A DNA stretch of 34,800 nt from JBALVO01 sp036961445 (GCA_036961445.1 JBALVO010000028.1:1-34800); one strand, 5' to 3'. Positions 7,493 through 15,937 are shown, numbered from the stretch's first letter. Notes: generated by a model not told the origin, from the letters alone. Numbers and translations: made by a program.

Positions 7493-8161
7493 CTAGCTGA
7501 GTGCCGAGCCGATGGAGTTGATCATCTCCAGTACCGTATCCAGGCGTTCTTGCGCGTTCGTCAGCTCCAGCAGCGCCTGCGAGGCCTCCGGGGTCATTCC
7601 CAGCAGACCAGCCGCGGCAAAGCTGAACTCGTGCGCGGGCATCGCTTGCCAGTGACCACTATTTAGCATGTCCTGAGCCTGTTCATTGTCGTGGGTAATC
7701 GCCAGCATCCGCGTCAGGATTTTCGTCTGGCTTTGTTGCAGTGCCAGCTCGCCTGCCTCATCGAGAGCCTCGTCCAGCAGTTCCTCACAGGCCCAGATAC
7801 TAAACGGCAGGGTCTGTTTTTCCTCACCCAGCTGCAGGCGTATCTCATTGTTTACCTGGACCAGCATCCGTCCGTCATCCAGCTCCTGCAGCAGCTGAAC
7901 CGGGCCGGCGGAGAAAATGCCCTGGGGTTTATAGGTGGCCTGGTTGCTTTTGAGTGCTTCTTCCATAGTTTGCTCCCGCTCCCTTTGATGCAGCACCTTC
8001 TCGGTATGGCAGACACCCATCAGTAGATTCTGGTCGATACAGTGGCGCACCATCTGGCGGTAGCGAGGCTCAAACACATGCAGGGAACAGGGAACCCCCG
8101 GGAAGTTTACGGAGTTGGGAATGGGAAAGAGGGCGACATCTACCATAGTGTGGGCATGCAT
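7493..8161 (-). CDS. Lon substrate-binding domain protein (no protease domain)
   Basis: About 222 residues. The N-terminus VDVALFPIPNSVNFPGVPCS, then LHVFEPRYRQMVRHCI, is the classic opening of the Lon N-terminal (LON/PUA-like) domain. GIFSAGPVQLLQELDDGRML and FEP.Y-type features follow. The C-terminal third is helical (EALDEAGELALQQSQ, GLLGMTPEASQALLEL) as in stand-alone YcaP/LonN-like proteins. There is no AAA+ or Ser-Lys protease domain, so it is not Lon itself; family members are thought to bind proteins, but their targets are unknown. A longer frame starts at 8284, inside IS6-like copy 4, so that extension is not native. ATG at 8161 or at 8146 is the likely start; neither has a strong ribosome binding site. 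The gene converges with the DUF1499 gene. Confidence 0.82.
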   Translation of the reverse strand: MHAHTMVDVALFPIPNSVNFPGVPCSLHVFEPRYRQMVRHCIDQNLLMGVCHTEKVLHQREREQTMEEALKSNQATYKPQGIFSAGPVQLLQELDDGRMLVQVNNEIRLQLGEEKQTLPFSIWACEELLDEALDEAGELALQQSQTKILTRMLAITHDNEQAQDMLNSGHWQAMPAHEFSFAAAGLLGMTPEASQALLELTNAQERLDTVLEMINSIGSALS

Positions 8162-8272
8162 TATCAGGCAATTGGTACACACGTGTACGTTAGTACTCAA
8201 GGAATAGATTAGCAGCCCCGGAAGAAATACGACTGGTGCCGCGATTCGGCACTGCAAGCCGCTGTATTTTAA

Positions 8273-8385
8273 GAGTATTGCCAAGTTATCGTGCTGGAAT
8301 TGTTAGAATCGGTGGACAGCTACATAGAGCCGCCATCGAATTCCACGGCTACGCGCCCGGCTTCAATCTGCCGACTATCTGATAG
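8273..8385 (+). mobile_element. IS6-like remnant, copy 4 (left end)
   Basis: GAGTATTGCCAAGTTATCG followed by GAATTGTTAGAATCGGTGG matches the left end of the family. The following bases (ACATAGAGCCGCCATCGAATTCC) are a degraded transposase start with deletions and the sequence is lost by GACTATCTGATAG. It provides the start of the apparent N-terminal extension of the Lon-domain frame. Confidence 0.6.
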
Positions 8386-8453
8386 TAATACTGAGGGGAT
8401 ACAGATAGACTCGCCCCCTCCAAATTAGCCACCAAAGACAGAAGTGAATTTGC

Positions 8454-10727
8454 ATGACCAAAAAGATGGAGCTATTAGCACCAGGTGGTGATGTTAATGC
8501 TATTAAAGCGGCCATTGTGGCAGGTGCCAATGCGGTTTATTGCGGCCTTGATACCTTCAATGCACGTAACCGAGCGACCAACCTCTCCTTTGATGATCTA
8601 ACCGGTATTGTTAAGCTGGCTCATAAATATGACTGCGAGATCTTTTTAACCCTAAATGTAGTGATTTTGGAGCACGAAGTAGTAGGTATGATTAAGCTAT
8701 TGAATAAGCTGGTGAACAGCGGAATCGATGGCATCATTGTGCAAGACCTTGGAATGTTTAACCTCGTTACAAAGTATTTCCCGAGTTTGGATATACACGC
8801 CTCAACACAGCTAACAACACATAATGCAGGGCAGGTCAATTTTCTGTCTAAAGTAGGCGCTTCGCGCGTTAACCTATCTCGTGAACTAAACCTGACTGAA
8901 ATTAAAGCATTAACAAAAGTGGCTCATGATGCGGAGGTATTAACAGAAGTATTTGTTCATGGTGCATTGTGCATCGCTTTTTCTGGTCAATGCTATTCAA
9001 GCTCGGTCAGTGTGGGTAACTCCGGTAATCGTGGTCGCTGTAGTCAGGCTTGCCGTGATGAGTATGAACCCACAGCCACGGGCAATAAATTCCCGCTTAA
9101 CTTAAAAGATAATTCAGCCTATTTTGATTTACCTGAGTTGGTTGATGCCGGTGTGGACTCTTTAAAAATAGAAGGACGAATTAAGGGTGCGCAGTACGTG
9201 CATACGGTGGTTGATAGCTGGCGAAAACAAATTGATACCTTTGTTGAAACCGGCAAGTTATTGGATGACGACTCAAGCCTATATAAAGTGTTTAATCGGA
9301 ATTTTACCAACCTTTTTTTGCAAGGTGATATGAAAAAGTCAATGTTTATCGATAACCCACGCGACCATAGTTTTGCACATGCCAATGAAAAAAGTAATGC
9401 TATTTCGGTTGTTCAAATACAGGAGACACAGCAAGAATTATCTCAACAGAAAAATGAGATAGGGGTTCTTGTAGATGAAAAAATTAAATACCTGGGTATA
9501 GAAAAACAAAAGCTTCAGTTAAATTTTTCTGGACAATTGGGTGCGCCTTTAACGGTAAAAGCGATTATTACAGACGACGCCTTGAATGATGACGATACTG
9601 AAGATCAGATCTTTACCGTTGAAACCGACATGACTTTAATTGAAGCGGGGCAATCCTCCATAGATCGGACCGCCATCGAAAAACGTTTTAAATCATTCAA
9701 TAACTCTGGGTATTTTCTTGAAGGCTTTAACTTCGAAGGTCTGGATACAGGTCTAAATATTCCCTTTAAAGAATTAACCTCGCTAAAAAATAAGCTGGCG
9801 TTTCTACTAAATGGTTCGGTAGCCGTTATTCCGGCAGTTGAAATAGCCCCGTTAAGCCAGCATGCCAAGATCGAAGAAAAACCAAAGATGTCTATTTTAA
9901 TTTCAGAAGTAAAAGACATTTACTTATCTAATGAAACAGATGCCGATGTTTATTTTAAATTGCCAGAAAGCTTTAAAGTAGGCAGTCGAGTTTACATTGA
10001 AATATTTTTAGAGAACCCCAGGCTGATTCCCTGGTTTCCTGCAGTGCTCATTGGTAAAGATTATCTAGAGGCAATTAAAGTACTCGAAGAAGTTCGACCA
10101 GAGTATATCGTCAGTAATAATACCGGTATAGCTTACAAGGCGTTTGAAATGAGTATTGACTGGATTGCAGGGCCATTCCTAAATACCACTAATTCTTATG
10201 CGTTGTTAACCCTGAAAGAAGAGCTGGATTGCAAGGGTGCCTTCATCTCTAACGAAATCAATAAAAACCAAATTCGTAGTATTAAACGACCTGAAAACTT
10301 TAAATTGCTTTACAGCATATACCACCCGATTTTAATGATGACTAGCCGGCAGTGTTTCTTTCAGCAAACAGTCGGCTGTAAAAAGCCCAGTATCGAAGAC
10401 GGCTGCATGTTGAAATGTGAAAAATCCACATCTATTACTAATGTGAAAGGTATTTCATTTGCGATAGATAAACAGAAGGGTGGTTACCCAAGTATTTATA
10501 ATCATGAGCAATTTTTGAATATTGATGCTGTTAACGATTTTTCGCACTTGTTTGATGAGTTTTTTATTGATCTAACCGACATTGGTAGCGGATCGAAAGA
10601 GAAGCTAGATAAATCCCAATTGATTCATCACTTTGAAAATGTGTTGAACAAGGTACAGGAATCATGTGTTCAGTTGCATGAGATGGTCACGGTATCGACC
10701 AACGCTCAATATAAACAGGGCTTATAA
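8454..10727 (+). CDS. Peptidase U32 family protein, RlhA-like
   Basis: The 757-residue protein starts MELLAPGGDVNAIKAAIVAG and continues GANAVYCGLDTFNARN, the start of the U32 TIM-barrel-like domain. Further family blocks are IVQDLGMF, DIHASTQLTTHN, VNLSRELNL, and FVHGALCIAFSGQCYSSS with CSQACRDEYE. Cysteines 173, 180, 196 and 200 are the likely iron-sulfur ligands. LKIEGRIKGAQYV follows. A C-terminal cysteine-rich module at about 630-657 (SRQCFFQQTVGC, DGCMLKCEKS) sets it apart from simple U32 proteins. Known U32 members with such clusters modify RNA or quinones; RlhA hydroxylates 23S rRNA with prephenate as a source. The exact substrate here is uncertain and the protein is longer than RlhA (about 650). 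The gene is clearly more AT-rich than most of the window, which hints at transfer. It ends at a hairpin shared with the convergent GST gene. Confidence 0.85.
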   Translation: MTKKMELLAPGGDVNAIKAAIVAGANAVYCGLDTFNARNRATNLSFDDLTGIVKLAHKYDCEIFLTLNVVILEHEVVGMIKLLNKLVNSGIDGIIVQDLGMFNLVTKYFPSLDIHASTQLTTHNAGQVNFLSKVGASRVNLSRELNLTEIKALTKVAHDAEVLTEVFVHGALCIAFSGQCYSSSVSVGNSGNRGRCSQACRDEYEPTATGNKFPLNLKDNSAYFDLPELVDAGVDSLKIEGRIKGAQYVHTVVDSWRKQIDTFVETGKLLDDDSSLYKVFNRNFTNLFLQGDMKKSMFIDNPRDHSFAHANEKSNAISVVQIQETQQELSQQKNEIGVLVDEKIKYLGIEKQKLQLNFSGQLGAPLTVKAIITDDALNDDDTEDQIFTVETDMTLIEAGQSSIDRTAIEKRFKSFNNSGYFLEGFNFEGLDTGLNIPFKELTSLKNKLAFLLNGSVAVIPAVEIAPLSQHAKIEEKPKMSILISEVKDIYLSNETDADVYFKLPESFKVGSRVYIEIFLENPRLIPWFPAVLIGKDYLEAIKVLEEVRPEYIVSNNTGIAYKAFEMSIDWIAGPFLNTTNSYALLTLKEELDCKGAFISNEINKNQIRSIKRPENFKLLYSIYHPILMMTSRQCFFQQTVGCKKPSIEDGCMLKCEKSTSITNVKGISFAIDKQKGGYPSIYNHEQFLNIDAVNDFSHLFDEFFIDLTDIGSGSKEKLDKSQLIHHFENVLNKVQESCVQLHEMVTVSTNAQYKQGL

Positions 10728-10728
10728 A

Positions 10729-10799
10729 TTTGTCATTTCGGCGAACAAGCCGAATTGCGAAGCAAGAGAAGGTGCCCTGGGGTAGGCGGAAATGACAAA
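10729..10799. terminator. Long imperfect hairpin between convergent genes
   Basis: TTTGTCATTTCGGCG at 10729-10743 is inverted as GGCGGAAATGACAAA at 10785-10799, with ten perfectly matching outer bases (TTTGTCATTT/AAATGACAAA). It lies in the 86 bases between the U32 stop and the GST stop, with A or T runs on both sides, so it is well placed as a bidirectional terminator. Repeats beginning TTTGTCATTTCGGCGAA are also known as dispersed palindromic elements in other Gammaproteobacteria, so a small mobile repeat is possible. Confidence 0.5.
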
Positions 10800-10813
10800 A
10801 AGGTAGGAAGGCT

Positions 10814-11512
10814 TTAGTTTTTTCCTAACAAAAAGGTTTCATGGTTATCTAACCATAACGGATATTTAGCCATGGCTTTAGTGAATAGCGGCATTTGTAA
10901 GTGTCGGTTTAACCAGTCTCGCAATCTAGGATAAGGGGACTGCAGATACCATTTTCGATCGACTCGTGCAAATTGACGTACAAATGGCAGCAACGCATAG
11001 TCAGCCAAGCTGGCTTGATCGCCCATCAAATAATGACCGCTTTCTAATTTTCGTTCTAACTCTGCAACAAAGTCTTCACAGCTACGGCGATCCGTCACTT
11101 CAGATTCTTTATGAAACCGCTTCGCCAATTTGTATATTTCCAAATTTGGTTTAAATTCTTTATCGTTTTTCCATATAAGCTCTAGCATGGCATCCAGGTT
11201 GCTTGGATCTTCTGCCTGTAACAAATTCTGAGGGTCATTTAACCTCAGTGCCCACAGCATGATTTCAATACTCTCATCAATAATGGTTGGCTTATAGAGT
11301 CGCTTTTCGGCACATTCAGCATGATCAATGATCAATATAGGTACGGTACCCTTAGGTGAAACTTCTAACATTTCTACAGGCTTATTTTTTGTGACGACCG
11401 CGCGAATCAATACTGACTGCTGAGCCAATAAAATGCCTAACCGGGCGCGCATGGCATAGGGGCAGTGTTGCAGGGAATACAATATGGGTAAGTTTGAGTT
11501 GGATTGAGACAT
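10814..11512 (-). CDS. Glutathione S-transferase family protein
   Basis: The 232-residue cytoplasmic protein starts MSQSNSNLPILYSLQHCPYA, which is the first thioredoxin-fold strand and the active-site turn (CPYAMRARL). A Grx-like C-P-Y motif with cysteine 17 is present, as in the omega and lambda-like bacterial GSTs. The block VSPKGTVPILII carries the cis-proline (TVP) and is followed by IIDESIEIMLWAL, with the glutamate-serine pair (DES) that binds the gamma-glutamyl group of glutathione. The C-terminal all-helical domain includes LMGDQASLADYALLPFVRQF, the N-capping motif of the family. The ATG at 11512 fits better than the upstream start at 11527. It follows the LytTR regulator gene by 16 bases on the same strand and may be co-transcribed, but its composition is more AT-rich. 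Confidence 0.9.
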   Translation of the reverse strand: MSQSNSNLPILYSLQHCPYAMRARLGILLAQQSVLIRAVVTKNKPVEMLEVSPKGTVPILIIDHAECAEKRLYKPTIIDESIEIMLWALRLNDPQNLLQAEDPSNLDAMLELIWKNDKEFKPNLEIYKLAKRFHKESEVTDRRSCEDFVAELERKLESGHYLMGDQASLADYALLPFVRQFARVDRKWYLQSPYPRLRDWLNRHLQMPLFTKAMAKYPLWLDNHETFLLGKN

Positions 11513-11528
11513 AACAAAGTGTACCAAA

Positions 11529-12452
11529 TTACGATGTTTCTCTAAACGAATCCTTTGATTTCTGCGGTCTTCCCTGCGCCGCCAGTGCTTCTTTGAAGTT
11601 CTCTCTATAGCGGCGCGAAAAACCCAGCTCTTTTCCGTTGGTGAGCGTCACCAAGTGGTCGCCGCTATCTTGGGCCTCAATATGCGCAACGCGTTGCAGG
11701 TTCACGATGGTCGAACGATGAATACGAAAAAACTGATTGGCTGGCAGCAGAGCTACAATGCGGTTCATGGTAATGCGCATCGGGTACACACGTTCCTGAA
11801 CGTGTAAATTGGCGTAGTTGCCTGAGGCCGCGACCCAGTCGATGTCCTCGACCGAGATCAGGAACTCCTTGCCGAGCTTTTTCACCAGCAGTCTGTCTGG
11901 TGGTGACTGATCCTGCTCAGATTCCCCCAGTTGCACGTACTTCGCTTCCCCAAGTAAACGCCGAACCAGCAATCGATAAGCGTAAATCACCAGGACAATG
12001 GCGATGTAAGTCATAAGATCTTTGCGATACTCATAAATGAGGGCCTGTCCCCAATCACCGAGGGCATAGGACGCGCCCATGAGCTTGAAGACAAGCTCGC
12101 GTATCGCTGTCATCCCCAGAATATGCAGGGCGGAGAAGGCAACCGAGAGGCCCAGATGCATCAAAAGCTTCCGTTTCAGAGAGCTGGCGTCGAAACGAAC
12201 CCCCATGATCTTCACCAGCGCGGGCACCAGGGCCAGAACCGTGAGTACGCTGGAGGTCTCAAGAATGAGCGCCTGCCAGGCTGGCATCTCTATACCATGC
12301 CTCTGGGCGTCCATTATCTGGGTAGTGGCCAGAACAAAGATGTTCAGGCCTTGCCAAATGGCCAGAACGCTGCAAATCCACAGCAGCTGGTGGTCCAAAA
12401 AGTGCTTTTTGAGGGCTTCGCCCGCAACGCCAGAATCTGTACTGCCCGTCAT
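11529..12452 (-). CDS. Membrane-bound LytTR-domain transcription regulator
   Basis: About 307 residues. The N-terminal half has four predicted membrane segments: LLWICSVLAIWQGLNIFVL, ALILETSSVLTVLALVPALV, LLMHLGLSVAFSALHILGM, and LMTYIAIVLVIYAYRLLV. The C-terminal third is a LytTR DNA-binding domain: LVKKLGKEFLISVEDIDWVA, ASGNYANLHVQ, FFRIHRSTIVNLQRVAHIEA and the closing GKELGFSRRYRENFKEAL, with the conserved arginine-rich recognition strand (RIHRSTIVN). No receiver domain is present, so sensing, if any, is through the membrane part. I prefer ATG at 12452, since the longer frame would begin with GTG at 12494; AGAAG lies upstream. It is divergent to the acyltransferase gene at 12607, so regulation of that gene and of itself from the 154-base gap is likely by inference. 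The GST gene is just downstream. Confidence 0.87.
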   Translation of the reverse strand: MTGSTDSGVAGEALKKHFLDHQLLWICSVLAIWQGLNIFVLATTQIMDAQRHGIEMPAWQALILETSSVLTVLALVPALVKIMGVRFDASSLKRKLLMHLGLSVAFSALHILGMTAIRELVFKLMGASYALGDWGQALIYEYRKDLMTYIAIVLVIYAYRLLVRRLLGEAKYVQLGESEQDQSPPDRLLVKKLGKEFLISVEDIDWVAASGNYANLHVQERVYPMRITMNRIVALLPANQFFRIHRSTIVNLQRVAHIEAQDSGDHLVTLTNGKELGFSRRYRENFKEALAAQGRPQKSKDSFRETS

Positions 12453-12606
12453 GTCAATTACTTCTGGTAGATATTGCTGAATGTTCGTCCCCACCGGCTG
12501 CCGCTTATCACAAAACTATGTTTATCAGTCACTTAGCACTGCTTATGGGTGGGCGGTTCTGAAAGTATACAGGGCAGATAAATGTTTTGTCACACGGGAG
12601 TTACAA

Positions 12607-14151
12607 ATGATACACCAAGGTGGAGTAGCGGAAACGACACGGCCCGGGCGCCGCTATGAACTGGATTGGTTGCGGGTGCTGGCCTTTGGTCTGCTTATCT
12701 TTTACCACATTGGGATGTACTACGTCAGCGACTGGGGTTGGCACGTCAAGAGCCAGCACCAGAGTGAGTGGCTGCAGAATATCATGCTGTGGTCTAGTCA
12801 ATGGCGCATGTCCTTGTTGTTTTTGATCAGCGGCTGCGCGGTGGCCTTTTTGCTCCAAAAAATGCGCCTGTGGAGCTTCTACTGGTCTCGATATACCCGC
12901 CTGCTGCTGCCCCTGATCTTTGGTATGGCGGTGGTGGTCGTGCCGCAGGTCTATGCTGAGATGGCCACCCAGGGTCGCCTGGTAGACGTCGGCTACTGGC
13001 AGTTCTGGCTTGCCTATCTCGATCAGGGCAGCGCGTTGTTTGTCGACAATAAGACTCTTGGCGAATGGCATGTGACCTGGAACCACCTCTGGTTTTTGAT
13101 GTACATCTACGTGTATTCGGTCGCGGCTTGGTCGGTACGTTTGCTATTCAAGCTGCTAAATCTGGCCGGGTTGTGGCCGCTTATAGAAAAACGAATAGGG
13201 CCAGTGCTCATGATATTGGGGGTTCCGATTGCCCTGTTGAGCCTGAATGGCCAACTCCTCTATGAGAGCTATCCGTCAAGCAATGATTTCATCAATGACT
13301 ATTTCAACCACGGTCGATACTTTATGGCCTTTGTGATGGGCATAGTCTTTGTCCGGGTGCCCGGCTATTGGCGAAGAGTCCGTCAGTTGCGCAAGCCAAT
13401 GCTTGCCGCAGCGTTTGTTAGTTATGCCATCGTACTGTTCCTTTTTCACAGCGGTGAGTTTGGCAGCGGAGGCTTTGCTCAGACACTTGAGAATCTTTTC
13501 TGGAGCAGTAACGGCTGGTTGTGGATATTGGCCATCTGCGGATGGGCCCAGTGTCTTCTCAATAAAGATAATGCAGTAATCGGGTATTTGAATGGCGGTG
13601 TGTATTGCTACTATATCCTGCACCAGACTGTGATTATTGCCCTGGCGTACCAGCTGGCGCCTCTTGACCTGGGGCCAGTGCTGGAGCCCATTTGCCTGGC
13701 GGTACTGACCCTGTTGATGTGCTTGGGTGGCTATGAAGTGTTGCGACGCATTCCAGGCCTTCGCATGTGTTTCGGCATTACCGTCAAAAGATCAACGACA
13801 AGTGTCATTGATCTGCAGGCAGTCGCAAATAATGGTGAGTTACCTTCCAATGCCTCGAAGAATGACAGTTACTGCTCCGGGTCAATAGGTCGCATATTGA
13901 GAGGAAGCGTTATTATGAAGTATAAAACTTACGCGTTGAGTACCGTATTGGCCCTGCTGGCATTAACTGCCTGCACACTACAGGAGGTGCAGAAATTTTC
14001 CTACAACACCGGTTCCGCCATCGGCTGCAGGCATAAAAACGATAACCTGCCCAATCAAGAACAGCTAGATTTTGGCTGCCGGCAAAAGCAGGGCGATGAC
14101 ATGAGTTATGAGGAATACATAGAAATCAGAAACGAGACGGACACAAAATAG
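12607..14151 (+). CDS. Acyltransferase 3 family membrane protein, frame continues into lipoprotein
   Basis: The protein begins at ATG 12607, with GGGAG just upstream, as MIHQGGVAETTRPGRRYELD. The start of the acyltransferase 3 domain follows, WLRVLAFGLLIFYHIGMYYV, with the family's histidine in FYHIGMYY and arginine in LRV. It has about ten membrane segments (for example LFLISGCAVAFLL, PLIFGMAVVVVPQVYA, WNHLWFLMYIYVYSVAAW, LAVLTLLMCLGGYEVLRRI). The family moves acyl groups onto sugars or other acceptors at the inner membrane; the substrate here is unknown. The membrane part ends near GLRMCFGIT. No stop codon is found before the lipoprotein start at 13915, so the frame runs on to 14151 for 514 residues. 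A membrane domain of about 390 residues would be usual; the last 78 residues look like a separate lipoprotein. The divergent LytTR gene is the likely regulator. Confidence 0.82.
   Translation: MIHQGGVAETTRPGRRYELDWLRVLAFGLLIFYHIGMYYVSDWGWHVKSQHQSEWLQNIMLWSSQWRMSLLFLISGCAVAFLLQKMRLWSFYWSRYTRLLLPLIFGMAVVVVPQVYAEMATQGRLVDVGYWQFWLAYLDQGSALFVDNKTLGEWHVTWNHLWFLMYIYVYSVAAWSVRLLFKLLNLAGLWPLIEKRIGPVLMILGVPIALLSLNGQLLYESYPSSNDFINDYFNHGRYFMAFVMGIVFVRVPGYWRRVRQLRKPMLAAAFVSYAIVLFLFHSGEFGSGGFAQTLENLFWSSNGWLWILAICGWAQCLLNKDNAVIGYLNGGVYCYYILHQTVIIALAYQLAPLDLGPVLEPICLAVLTLLMCLGGYEVLRRIPGLRMCFGITVKRSTTSVIDLQAVANNGELPSNASKNDSYCSGSIGRILRGSVIMKYKTYALSTVLALLALTACTLQEVQKFSYNTGSAIGCRHKNDNLPNQEQLDFGCRQKQGDDMSYEEYIEIRNETDTK
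13915..14151 (+). CDS. Small lipoprotein, 78 residues, in frame with the upstream gene
   Basis: ATG at 13915 is preceded by GAGGAAG at 13901-13907, an excellent ribosome binding site. The product begins MKYKTYALSTVLALLALTAC, a textbook lipoprotein signal with cysteine 20 as the lipid-bearing residue. The mature part is about 58 residues, with TGSAIGCRHKNDNLPNQEQ, FGCRQKQGDD, and a C-terminal YEEYIEI. I do not recognise the family. It shares the reading frame with the acyltransferase gene, which has lost, or never had, a stop between the two. A lipoprotein signal in the middle of a membrane protein is otherwise without sense, so independent initiation is the natural reading. It ends ten bases before IS6-like copy 5. 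Confidence 0.75.
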   Translation: MKYKTYALSTVLALLALTACTLQEVQKFSYNTGSAIGCRHKNDNLPNQEQLDFGCRQKQGDDMSYEEYIEIRNETDTK

Positions 14152-14161
14152 CGGCTTTGTG

Positions 14162-14244
14162 GGTACTGCCAAGTTACAGCACTGATATTGATAGAGTCGT
14201 TGGAGAGCTTGCCCCGCTTTATCGGGTATGAATACATGTAAACT
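14162..14244 (+). mobile_element. IS6-like remnant, copy 5 (left end, long subtype)
   Basis: GGTACTGCCAAGTTACAGC is the left end. It is followed by the long-subtype insert AGCTTGCCCCGCTTTATCGG and by GGTATGAATACATGTAAAC, where the transposase start is cut off after three codons. The sequence is replaced directly by the second element type, which begins at 14245. It is closest to copy 7 (16259) in this window. Confidence 0.72.
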
Positions 14245-14400
14245 GTACTGACAAGTTAACCCATTTTTTTCGCAAGCGGAAAATCCGAGCGGATAAATAA
14301 TCCAAATATGGCTCAAAGTGAGGCCAGATTAAGTTGTTCTGGTCACTAGAGTGAAGTTTGCGTAGTGCCAGCCGATGGCCTCTAGCCACTTGTCAGTGCC
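14245..14400 (+). mobile_element. Short non-coding element (type B MITE-like), copy 1
   Basis: The left end GTACTGACAAGTTAACCC and the right end, read inverted as GGCACTGACAAGTGGCTAG, resemble the IS6-like termini. The interior (ATATGGCTCAAAGTGAGGCC, TTCTGGTCACTAGAGTGAAG, GTAGTGCCAGCCGATGGCC) matches 23369-23520 in order and length. It has no coding sequence. It inserted next to, or into, IS6-like copy 5. Confidence 0.6.
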
Positions 14401-14434
14401 GTCGCGCGCTGTGATTGGTATCGAGGTAAGGGCT

Positions 14435-15250
14435 CTATACGTCCCGGAAGTGGGGAGCGCGCCCTTCAAACTGGGCGGCTATAGCCTCCAGTTGATTGGG
14501 GCTGCCCAATAACTGGCGGGTAGCGGCGGCCTCTTCCGCCAGTCCCGCGGCAACATCAACCAGTGCAGAATTATTGAGGATTCGTTTCGCGGCGCGCACT
14601 GCATCCGGGTTGCGGGCGGCGATGGTGGCTGCCATCGACAGGGCGTCCTCCACCGGTGTTTCGCTCACTTCCGTCGCCAGGCCATATCGTTGGGCTTGCT
14701 CACCATTAAACCTGCGACCGGTCAGGATCATTTCTTTCATCCGATCCAGGCCAACCAGGCGCCGCAGTGACTGTGACGCGGACATATCCGGCAGTAGGCC
14801 CCAGGCAATTTCCACGAAGCCGAGTTTGGCTGTGGGGTGTACAATACGAATGTCTGCCCCCAGTGCTAGATTGAGTCCGCCACCCAGTGCCGCGCCCTGC
14901 ACTGCGGCAATCACCGGCACCGGCACTTCCTGCCACAGCCAGCCCACCTGTTGCGCCCGGTTAGCGCCCCCAGGACTGATATCCTGCATCGCCTCGGTCA
15001 CGTTTTCGCTGTCACCGGACAGGTCGCCGCTGCTCATCTCGGCAAATGAACTCATATCCAGTCCAGCGCAGAAGCTTTTGCCATTGCCTGACAAAACGAT
15101 TACCCGTACCTCAGAGGGCTGCATCATCTGCCGGGCAAATTCCAGCAGTCCGCTCAAAATGGATCCATCGATGGCGTTGTGACTGTCCGGCCGGTTCAAC
15201 CGAACATGGGCGATGTGATTTTCAGTCGTTATATGCAGGGCGTCGCTCAT
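14435..15250 (-). CDS. Enoyl-CoA hydratase/isomerase family protein
   Basis: The 271-residue crotonase-fold protein acts on acyl-CoA thioesters in the cytoplasm. HVRLNRPDSHNAIDGSIL is the N-terminal substrate-pocket block. GNGKSFCAGLDMSSF and VIAAVQGAALGGGLNLALGA carry the two oxyanion-hole segments (CAGLD and GAALGGG). LGFVEIAWGLLPDMSASQSL carries the acid residue region: the first glutamate of E-x-x-x-G is present, and the second acid position is aspartate. The C-terminal GRRFNGEQAQRYGLATEVS is the usual family end before the trimer helices. The reaction cannot be told apart from hydratase, isomerase or hydrolase by sequence alone. GAGGA lies eight bases before the ATG. It is separated from the other acyl-CoA gene at 17659 by IS6-like copies 6 and 7, and faces the type B element downstream. 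Confidence 0.9.
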   Translation of the reverse strand: MSDALHITTENHIAHVRLNRPDSHNAIDGSILSGLLEFARQMMQPSEVRVIVLSGNGKSFCAGLDMSSFAEMSSGDLSGDSENVTEAMQDISPGGANRAQQVGWLWQEVPVPVIAAVQGAALGGGLNLALGADIRIVHPTAKLGFVEIAWGLLPDMSASQSLRRLVGLDRMKEMILTGRRFNGEQAQRYGLATEVSETPVEDALSMAATIAARNPDAVRAAKRILNNSALVDVAAGLAEEAAATRQLLGSPNQLEAIAAQFEGRAPHFRDV

Positions 15251-15397
15251 ATTTTTCTGTCCTCAATAAATTTCATCACCCGGGCGGGCAGCTTTAACCC
15301 CTCTACGTTATAGGGTATTTGGTAGAGAATGTCTCATTAGTTTCCCGTTCGCCCAAGAGCACCGTTGGCCAATGATTGATAACAAATTCGATCCGCT

Positions 15398-15937
15398 GGT
15401 ATTGCCAGGTTAGCTGCCTGACATCGCTAGAATCGGCGGAGAGCCTGCCCCACGAAGTACTTCGTCTAAAAGCGCCTACTTTTGCTGGATATGGTGAGTT
15501 CGTTGATGTGTATCTTCAAGAAAAGCGTGATGGGGCGGCAGCTAAGCGTTTTTTTCAAGCGCCTGTTACGAAGCCATGGCGATGATCCCAGAAAAACCGT
15601 GACTGACAAACTGCGCAGCTATCCGATAGCCCGCCAGGAACTGGTTCCTGAGTCCATCCATGTCACAGAGCGTTATGCTAATAACCGGGCAGAGCAATCT
15701 CACGAGGCTACCCGTGTCAGGGAGCGAGGGATGCGCAAGTTCAAATCAATGCGGCAGGCGCAACGAGTCGTTAGTGCCCATGCCGCTATGTAGAACTTGT
15801 TCAATCTGAGCAGGCACCTGATCGGCGAGCAGCATTATCGTGATCTTAGGATCAGTGCGCTCGAAGAGTGAAGCGGGGCGGTTGCTTGAAACCTATGACA
15901 GATTAAAGCAGTCTGAGAAAGTTAATTTGCCTCTACT
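15398..15937 (+). mobile_element. IS6-like remnant, copy 6 (both ends; C-terminal transposase half)
   Basis: The left end is GGTATTGCCAGGTTAGCTG. Instead of the N-terminal transposase code it next has AGCCTGCCCCACGAAGTACT and an AAAAGCGCCTACTTTT module, then joins the second half of the transposase. The C-terminal part is in two frames: VDVYLQEKRDGAAAKRFF, then after a frame change KRLLRSHGDDPRKTVTDKLR, VTERYANNRAEQSHEATRVR and ERGMRKFKSMRQAQRVVSAH. These carry the second catalytic Asp region (TDKLRSY) and the Glu region (HEATRVRE). After a premature TAG the trailing NLFNLSRHL region is still visible to 15890. The right end is GTTAATTTGCCTC at about 15921. Too broken to move by itself. Confidence 0.82.

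Noticed and set aside
8162..8284. Hydrophobic N-terminal extension of the Lon-domain protein (looks like a signal peptide)
   Set aside because: It begins in IS6-like copy 4, and family members start at the VALFPIP block, so the extension is an artefact of an open frame.
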